Below, one piece after another: positions 58,812 to 64,000 of a stretch of 64,000 nucleotides of DNA. The position numbers and the translations under genes are program-made. The first letter of the stretch is position 1, and each line of letters starts with the position of its first letter. The notes beneath the pieces were generated by a model. The model was given only the letters and a program-made list of their open reading frames with translations. It made no database searches and was not told the origin of the DNA. Source of the stretch: Bimastos eiseni (Eukaryota; Annelida; Clitellata; Crassiclitellata; Lumbricidae); assembly GCA_959347315.1 (NCBI GenBank), contig OY365809.1, forward strand, positions 8,708,790 through 8,772,789. The letters run 5' to 3'.

Positions 58812-60104
58812 TAGATAAAAAGACAGACAGATAGATGGATGGATAGATAAAAAGACAGACAGACAGACAGGCATTCAGATAGACTTACAGACATATAGAT
58901 AGATAGGTTGATGTATAAACTTATAGAGGTAGAGGACATAGAAAGTGAGAAAGATAGTGAAAGAAAAAGGAGGGAGAGAGATGAATGGAGAGAGAGACGG
59001 AGGGAGAGAGAGAGAGAGAGAGAGGGACGGAGGGACGGAGGGAGAGAAGGACAAAGAAGGAGAGAGAGAGAGAGAGAGCGAGAAATCGATGCCCAAAACA
59101 TCTGAGTATTATGTATAATTATGAGAACTTGACTCAGGTAGAGATATTATAACTCCACGTGTGTTCCATTTGTGATTCCTTTTATCGGTTACCTGTTTAA
59201 GCTCCCTATTGTTTTGCAACATGATGTACATGCAATTGTCTAGCTGCTAATGACATGTAGCATCGTAAGTTTAGACTGGCGCAGAGAAAACCTCTTTGTG
59301 AGTTACTTAAAATTGTGCTATATTAAGTGCCATCACAAAAGTATACGTAACGTGAGTGGATGCGCTTGTATTCTTGTATGTTTGTATATGTGTGTCCGTT
59401 AATATCTGCTATTGTATGTGTGTGTCCGTTTGTATCTACGTTTGTATATGCGTATGTTTTGTTTAAAATTTGTTCAGGTAAAGACAGTTATACGTGTGAG
59501 AACTTGATTGGGTTGAGGCAAAAACAGTATACGTGTGAGAACTTGCACCGGTCGCATTGTTCGCTGATGAAAGTCAGAGAGAGCATTCCGGTCGTTTTTA
59601 ATAACTGAATCGCAACATTTTCAGTCGCACGTGTTTATGTTAAACAATGGGAGGCTGAAATAATGAGTCTTTTTGCCGTTGTATTTGTGCTGTCAAAGAC
59701 TTCCCGCTAAAGGCCTGAAGGGGCACAAGGAAGAAGGCGAGGAAGAATGATCCAAAGACGAGGAAAACAAGTGGCAGGGCACAGAGGTATGGACGAATAA
59801 TGCAGAATGGGTCGTATATAGATAAAGGAACAGGGGGAGGAGTGGGAGCAGGAAAAGAAAGTGAATTGGAAGTGGTTGTGAAGATATGGAGACGGACTGA
59901 AGAGGGAGGGACTCGGGAGGGAGTGGAGATGTTTTCGTAAATAGACGAAGCAGGTCTGTTAATGTTTTAGGTGGTCGTGAGGCTGCGTGTGGTCTTTCTT
60001 AAGATCGGAACAATTGACACCATACACGATCGATACACAGCAGAAGTCCTTCTACAGTCGAAATGGCATGAACCCAGACTAGACGGAAAGAACCTGGTAA
60101 GCTC

Positions 60105-60135
<31 letters not shown>

Positions 60136-61004
60136 GTCTCTCTGTCTCTCTGTCTCTGTTTCTGTCTCTGTCTCTCTCTCTGTCTCTCTCTGTCTCTCTC
60201 TGTCTCTCTATCGCTCTCTTTATCCGTATCTATCTCTCTGTTTCTGTGTGTGTCTCTCTCTCCGTATCTGTCTATCTGTCTCTCTCTCTCTCTCACACAC
60301 ACATATACACGCATACAATCATACATGTATACTATGTATATATCACATAAACACAGTTCATTCGTGTTCATAATGTAGGTTTATTGAATGGATGACTACA
60401 ATTGACAACGTATTCATAGCGTTTCGACGTCTAGTTAAACGATTGCCAAATGTAATGTAATGTGATCGAACGCCTATAAATCGCCCCTTCAAGCCATTTA
60501 CTCAGAGACGATCTCTGTGCTAGCCGATATGATGTTAGAGGTAACTACGAACGAATAAAAACTATCAGTTAGCAAATGAGTAAGTAAGTAACTATGCTGA
60601 TATTGTCCTCGATTTTCTATGCTTTTTTGTGATCCATCGGCTAAGGATGAAATGTCACAATCCTTACAAGTACATGTATTAATGAAAAAACGAAGCTTCA
60701 ATTGTTACCAAGATGAACTTTCAAATTAGGGTTTTTAAATATCTGTGTGAGGTAAGACTGCGGATTTAACGATTAAAAGTTTTGCTTATCAAGTGTTATT
60801 CGATTGATTTCAGCTTGTTTGATTATTTGTGTACTTATTTCTTGGCGTCGATCTTTTTCGGAGTAAAACAATGTTACATGTGTGGAAAATTTAGCGATCA
60901 TTTGCAATTAAGGGAGATGCTGATGGAAAAGTAGAAGATGGCGACGAGATGAAATGTTTTCATGAAAAGAATAGAAACAATTGCCATGCATAATTATAAT
61001 TGTC

Positions 61005-61038
<34 letters not shown>

Positions 61039-63929
61039 TATCATTGTTATCCAGGTCTCAGAAGACGTCGACTGGGATCAGTTCTGGTATCCACGTCTGT
61101 CCCTAGAAAACGCCATCGGAGAGCCAAAGGAAACTGCCCATTGCTCTGTCGCCTACGGGGGTAGCGACCTGACATCAGGTGACGGGGCAGAGGGTACCGA
61201 GGAAGTCGGGCGACGCCCACATGACAGAGCAATTGTATGTGAGACGAGACGTATAACGGGAGCATTTTTCGAATTCATGGAACTCAACAAGTTTCCATTC
61301 GACAGCCAGGTATGTATGTATGCATGCATGCATGCATGCATGCATGTATGTATGTATGTATGTATGTATGTATGTATGTATGTATGTATGTATGTATGTA
61401 TGTATGTACGCACGCACGAACGCACGCATGTACGCACGCACGCACGCACGCACGCATGTACGCACGCACGCACGCACATACGTATGCATGTATGTATGTA
61501 TGTATGTATGTATGTATGTATGTATGTATGTATGTATGCATGCATGTATGTATGTATATACTTATGTATGGAATAGTATTTAAGCATGTTAGGCTGAACC
61601 GCTCAGAAGCACTCCCAGTGCGCAAATCTCTACGATAAGAAGCAGATTCTGAGAAAAGCGAAAGCAGAATTAAGAGAGGCTGCCAGATAGGACTGTAGAG
61701 CCATAGCTGTTCTTGTGCGGGGAACCAAGAGGCCAAGTCAATTATTTGCAGTAAACAGTTGAAGTATTGCGTCAATCAGTTAAAAATAAGATTACACGAG
61801 CATGGAGAGGGCGCCAATGAAGTTAATGGAACACAAGGGTATTGATTCGAGAGTAGTGGTGAAGGCTAGTGACTGTGTCGAGTATCTACTTAAGAGGAAA
61901 GAGACAATGTGTAGGGATTTGCAGTAGTCAATTCGAGAACAAAATCCTGGACTAACGCAGTCAAAGTGAAGGAGGAGACACAATGATGAATTACCATGAG
62001 ACGCCTTAGACGAAAACATGCATACATACAAACACACATAGATACATACACATGCACATGCAATCATTCATTAATACATACATACATAGGCCTACATTCA
62101 TACAAATATAAATACATACATACATGCATACATGCATACATGCGGCCAATAGAGTAATCAGTTGTTAGACGTTGACGCAGTCTATTGGAGACTAATCTTC
62201 GTCCGATGACCTGCGTGCGTACTCAGTAGAGTGGAGAAGAAATGACCGAAGAGAGCAAAGAGAGAAAAGTGTCCAATAGACATGCTACCTTTTTCCTGCC
62301 AGCCATGGTCGAGCAGTACAATGTACTTGAAAATAATTACGCAGTATCAATCACGCAAGTTGTTATTTGTAATTAAATTACATTTTCCAATGCATTTTGC
62401 AATTTGAAATCATATTTCATGTCCTAAGGTAATTTGCAATTTGCAACTCACTTACGTTGTACCGACTAATAGGCCAATCTCATCCCTGCTTACACCGATA
62501 CAGACTTGTGCGATATTTTTGCTTTCGCGCTAGACCTATGTTTGTTTACGAGAAATTATTCTCACTCATATTTGTTACACAAAATTTTCGTCACCCTTTA
62601 GCCTCTATGCAAAATGCATTGAATAATAATTAGTCCACTTGGGTCATTCGCAAGAGGCTATTCTAAGATTACTATTGCCTATTGTTTCATCAATACATTA
62701 TAATAGGGAGACGCACGGATTGTTGATTGGAGCAGAACTACTCGTAATTTTGTAAATAAGTGTTTGAAAGCCCGGTACACCACAGGGATCAATAGCACAG
62801 AGACAGAGAGAGAGACAGAGAGAAAAAGAGGGGAAGAGAAAGAGTACGGGAGAGAGATAGAGGGAGGGAGGGAAATAGAAAGAGAGAAAAAGGGGGCGAG
62901 AGAGAGGAAGAGAGAGAGGGGGAGAGAAAGAGAGAGAGAAAGAAATAGTGTGACAGACAGAAAAGGAGACAGAGTGATAGACAGCGAGAGAGAGAGAAAG
63001 AGAGAAAGAGAGAGAGTGAGAGTGAGAGAGAGAAAGTGAGAGTGAGAGAGAGAGAGTGAGAGAGAGAGAGAGAGTGAGAGAGAGAGAGAAAGAGAGAAAG
63101 AGAGAGAGTGAGAGTGAGAGAGAGAGAAAGAGAGAGAGAGTGAGAGTGAGAGAGAGAGAGAGAGAGTGAGAGAGAGAGAGAAAGAGAGAGAGAGAAGGAG
63201 ATAGAGATAAAGATAGAGAAAATGACGGTTTCTGCTTAGTCCCTGGAAGACTGTCACCGTCCACATTGATTCCATAAATGGATAACATCCGCTTTCGCTC
63301 TCCGCTGGCACATGCGAACACATAAGTGACATATGAAACCCTTCTTAGCACTTAGCAGTTCCTCTGACTCTCTATCTGACAACCAGACTCTGGCCTTCTC
63401 TTGTCATTTATGGATAGCTTTTCTGACACGCTCGAAGGCCTTCAAGTTTAGTACGTGTTCGTCAGTAGAACCATTGAAGCACCCTTTCAATAGGCCTATA
63501 TCAATTTTCAATAAACTTGTCAATCAACAAATCAGTCAATCAGTCAATCTATCAACCAGTTAATCAACCAGTCAACCAATCAATCAGCAAATCAATCAAC
63601 CGATCGATCAATTAACCAATCAATCAACCAATCAGTCAATGACTCAATCCGTCATTTATGTGCACGGATAGGACTTGACGGTGACGGTAATAAGTGACAT
63701 GGATGAGTCAGAGTTGGATCTCGTGGAAGACAAGCTGAGTCCAAGCGGAGTGAACGCAGAGACGTTCAGCTGTGAGCAGGAGTGGCGCCTCCATCCAATG
63801 GTGAACGTTTGGCACAAGACGACGATGAAGAAGACCAACCAGAGGCTGCTGCGTCTGCCCGCTCTCTGCGTCGCTGCCAAAGTCTCCAGAAGACCTCAGT
63901 TCTTCATGTGGAACATCATCGTCGTCATG
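43868..63929 (+). CDS. Cys-loop-less pentameric ligand-gated ion channel, 5' part
   Basis: Four exons in phase 0: 43868-44119, 59971-60096, 61055-61309 and 63672-63929, giving 297 aa; the gene continues past the right edge. The N-terminal 84 aa are polar with no hydrophobic signal peptide. The extracellular ligand-binding domain follows: [14 protein letters not shown] and KWHEPRLDG (beta1-beta2/loop D region), [35 protein letters not shown] at the Pro-loop, then DLTVTV, and [16 protein letters not shown] entering helix M1. The loop that carries two cysteines in classical receptors has none here, like prokaryotic channels, but keeps the conserved FP-x-D. An acidic insertion (residues about 163-185) precedes the Pro-loop. 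Start: first ATG after an in-frame TAA at 43835, with G at -3 and +4. Ligand and ion selectivity cannot be deduced because M2 is outside the window. Confidence 0.88.
45250..45660 (+). mobile_element. LINE 3' fragment
   Basis: [13 protein letters not shown] near 45280 matches the A-P-x-x-WN-x-L motif of LINE reverse transcriptase C-termini; an in-frame stop follows at once. The 3' tail at 45594-45650 (AGCGCATGTGAACAAGCTGGT... GGCGCATTAAAATTTATT) is shared with 58500-58555. 5' truncated and decayed. Confidence 0.5.
47101..47135 (-). repeat. Retroposon 3'-tail fragment
   Basis: CCGATTTATAAAGCGCCTCTCACC belongs to the TTTATA-AGCGCCTCT tail family seen at 10004, 12957 and 30168. Confidence 0.4.
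47515..47605. repeat. (CA)n-rich microsatellite
   Basis: CACACACA with ACAAAC and CCCACC interruptions. Confidence 0.8.
47940..48128. repeat. (TATG/TGTA)n microsatellite
   Basis: About 190 bases of TATGTATG and TGTGTG; responsible for the long Tyr/Cys/Met/Val frames here, which are not genes. Confidence 0.9.
48331..49290. repeat. TCAT/TCCA array with a 60-bp higher-order unit
   Basis: Two subunits alternate: a 28-bp form ending CCATCCTT and a 32-bp form with one more ATTC and ending CCATCCTG. Together they make a 60-bp unit that is identical for many copies (for example 48841 to 49140). Frames of 364 and 392 codons (SFIHPxIHTFIH) through it are artefacts of the period. Confidence 0.95.
50027..50068 (+). 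repeat. Retroposon 3'-tail fragment
   Basis: CCTTGCGCTTTATAAATTTAATTAATAATAATA is the plus-strand form of the same tail family, ending in a TAA-type microsatellite. Confidence 0.4.
51640..51735. repeat. Imperfect tandem duplication, about 62 bp
   Basis: GTAGACCTCGTCAACGTGG and GTAGACCTCCTCGATGTG recur about 62 bp apart, each followed by TGTYCCTCTC-type sequence. Confidence 0.5.
51870..52020. repeat. (TCTG)n-rich tract
   Basis: Degenerate TCTGTCTG repeats; a similar CTGT/CCGTC tract lies at 52240-52490 and a GACA tract at 52615-52660. Confidence 0.8.
53830..54430. mobile_element. hAT-like element with perfect 8-bp TSD, interior gapped
   Basis: The termini are CAGGCTGTTAATATCGCGATA at the left and the complement of CAGGGCTGTTAACAATACTGG at the right. 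They are flanked by perfect 8-bp duplications, ataatata, at 53822-53829 and 54431-54438. Subterminal sequence is made of ATCGCGATA and GTATTGGTATTG words. A 200-N gap (54099-54298) hides part of the interior, so its true length and any coding content are unknown. Confidence 0.82.
54099..54298. other. Assembly gap of 200 N
   Basis: Exactly 200 N, inside the hAT-like element in the channel gene's first intron. Assembly probably broke on the self-complementary repeat. Confidence 0.95.
55385..55495. repeat. Degenerate repeats of about 20 bp (GAGAACTTGGTCT)
   Basis: Five or six diverged copies of a unit like GAGAACTTGGTCTGA in tandem. Confidence 0.7.
56240..56812. repeat. 22-bp minisatellite (TGTGTTTGTGTTTGCGTTTGTA)n
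   Basis: About 25 units composed of TGTTTG, TGCGTTTG and TATG blocks, with occasional TGTGTGTCCG variants. Long Cys/Val/Phe/Leu frames on plus and Thr/Asn/Lys/His frames on minus arise from the repeat. Confidence 0.93.
57445..57708 (-). CDS. Unrecognised Cys/His-rich small ORF nested in the channel intron
   Basis: An 87-codon minus-strand frame with eight cysteines in a short span, including [14 protein letters not shown] and GKCFCN. It is not low complexity and not repeat-derived. I see no splice signals that settle whether it is an exon, and no family is recognised. It could be chance. Confidence 0.2.
   Translation of the reverse strand: MRDKSTSYMRNWYNYVHVCHCDGQCPVTVTCKSADDSNIHLLHHEGKCFCNVEVLFWLDECLINDAQRTCTRYSRIFNNSNAIKTAV
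57912..58053. repeat. (CTACGCA)n heptamer array
   Basis: About 20 perfect 7-bp units, ending CTACGCTCTACGTACGCG. A period of 7 makes all three frames open with the same heptapeptide register (H-Y-A-L-R-T-T). Confidence 0.95.
58330..58560 (+). mobile_element. Probable LINE 3' tail fragment
   Basis: AGCGCCTGTGAATAAGCTGGTTCCC at 58500-58524 is homologous to the tail at 45594 (about 20 of 23 positions). The upstream TTCC/TCAG-rich sequence is probably decayed ORF. Confidence 0.4.
58764..58905. repeat. (GACA/GATA)n microsatellite
   Basis: About 140 bases of ACAGACAGACAG with GATAGATA. Confidence 0.93.
58940..59092. repeat. (GA)n-rich purine tract
   Basis: GAGAGA with GGAGGGACGG interruptions; strongly purine on the plus strand. 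Confidence 0.9.
59165..59445. repeat. Diverged copy of 56045-56260
   Basis: Shares ATTGTTTTGC-ACATGATGTACA, CTTTGTGAGTTACTTAAAATTG and TATGTGTGTCCGTT blocks with 56045-56260 in the same order and orientation. Either an ancient local duplication or two copies of one dispersed repeat. Confidence 0.6.
60103..60300. repeat. (TC)n/(TCTG)n microsatellite directly after a splice donor
   Basis: Begins seven bases after the donor of the exon 59971-60096. Pyrimidine-rich on the plus strand for about 200 bases, then CACACA. Confidence 0.93.
61005..61038. repeat. (TAA)n microsatellite before a splice acceptor
   Basis: Eleven AAT/TAA units end about 15 bases before the acceptor CAG at 61052-61054, occupying most of the place of the polypyrimidine tract. 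Confidence 0.93.
61310..61562. repeat. (TATG)n-(CGCA)n-(TATG)n compound microsatellite starting at a splice donor
   Basis: The donor GTATGTATG at 61310 is the first unit of the array. TGCATGCATGCATGCA, a TATG run, a CGCACGCA run and a second TATG run follow. Confidence 0.93.
62800..63232. repeat. Long (GA)n-type purine tract, about 430 bp
   Basis: Almost uninterrupted GAGA/GAAA/GTGAGA on the plus strand, with few pyrimidines. It produces the Ser/Leu-rich minus-strand frames of 217 codons, which are artefacts. Confidence 0.93.
63510..63655. repeat. Degenerate (CAAT/CAGT)n tract upstream of the last exon
   Basis: CAATCAATCAACCAGTCAAC-type repeats ending about 20 bases before the acceptor GGATAG at 63666-63671. 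Confidence 0.85.
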
Positions 63930-64000
63930 GTAACGTCCGCTCTTTGTCGGCGATATTATTCATAGCTGCTACGGTAACGACAGCTGCCAAGCGTCACATG

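Larger units (their letters stand above)
44120..59970 (+). other. First intron of the channel gene, about 15.9 kb
   Basis: Runs from GTAATT after codon 84 to the acceptor TTAATGTTTTAG before 59971. It contains retroposon tails, a gapped hAT-like element and most of the large tandem arrays in the window. Three short frames (51052-51342 plus, 51359-51739 minus, 57445-57708 minus) could be nested exons but none is recognised. Stretches not listed separately show no identifiable feature. Confidence 0.6.

Noticed and set aside
61153..61775. Tyr/His/Thr/Ile- and Cys/Val-rich frames of 100-163 codons
   Set aside because: Derived from the TATG/CGCA microsatellite; only the 61055-61309 plus-strand exon is real.
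62679..63351. Two 217-codon Ser/Leu-rich minus-strand frames
   Set aside because: Both are antisense to the GA purine tract.

Overview
The window is nuclear DNA from an animal, most likely a marine invertebrate. The evidence is spliced genes with short GT-AG exons, a TMCO4 orthologue, a pentameric ligand-gated channel gene, a Gmr1-type Ty3/gypsy retrotransposon, hAT-like MITEs and very abundant micro- and minisatellites. The species cannot be fixed from sequence alone. Two assembly gaps of exactly 200 N (13410-13609 and 54099-54298) look like placeholders of unknown true size.

Layout. 1-8000 is mostly non-coding: a possible minus-strand exon runs off the left edge (1-189), followed by a LINE 3' remnant (about 3312-3542), a hAT-like MITE (3811-4118), a long inverted repeat (4797-5036), a decayed minisatellite (about 5780-6160) and a tRNA-like relic (6380-6450). 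8169-19250 (+) is a TMCO4/DUF726 gene in 12 visible exons, with at least one exon apparently lost in the first N gap; its introns hold a hAT-like element (9415-9954) and a LINE tail. 24374-25910 (+) is a two-exon gene for an acidic protein of about 349 aa ending in a single C2H2 zinc finger, with a plausible untranslated first exon near 22.7 kb and an AATAAA at 26207. 26.2-32.4 kb holds no convincing gene.

32.4-37.8 kb (-) is a Ty3/gypsy element. Its pol frame is intact over 1165 codons and has the order protease, integrase, reverse transcriptase, RNase H, which is the Gmr1 arrangement. Its gag is broken in several places, but the gag/pol overlap carries a correctly phased -1 slippery heptamer. 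38.6-40.6 kb is a 24-bp minisatellite of about 85 units whose repeat contains an inverted repeat and which carries a recent 335-bp internal duplication.

43868-63929 (+) is the 5' part of a pentameric ligand-gated ion channel gene (extracellular domain to the start of M1). It lacks both Cys-loop cysteines, and its first intron is about 15.9 kb and packed with tandem repeats (a 60-bp higher-order array, a 22-bp array, a 7-bp array, GAGA/GACA tracts), a gapped hAT-like element and LINE tails. The gene continues beyond the right edge.

The three host genes share a strand, but nothing indicates that they act together. The unifying feature is repeat content: non-autonomous hAT elements with 8-bp target duplications, LINE 3' tails ending in short AT-rich repeats, and tandem arrays, some of which touch splice sites.
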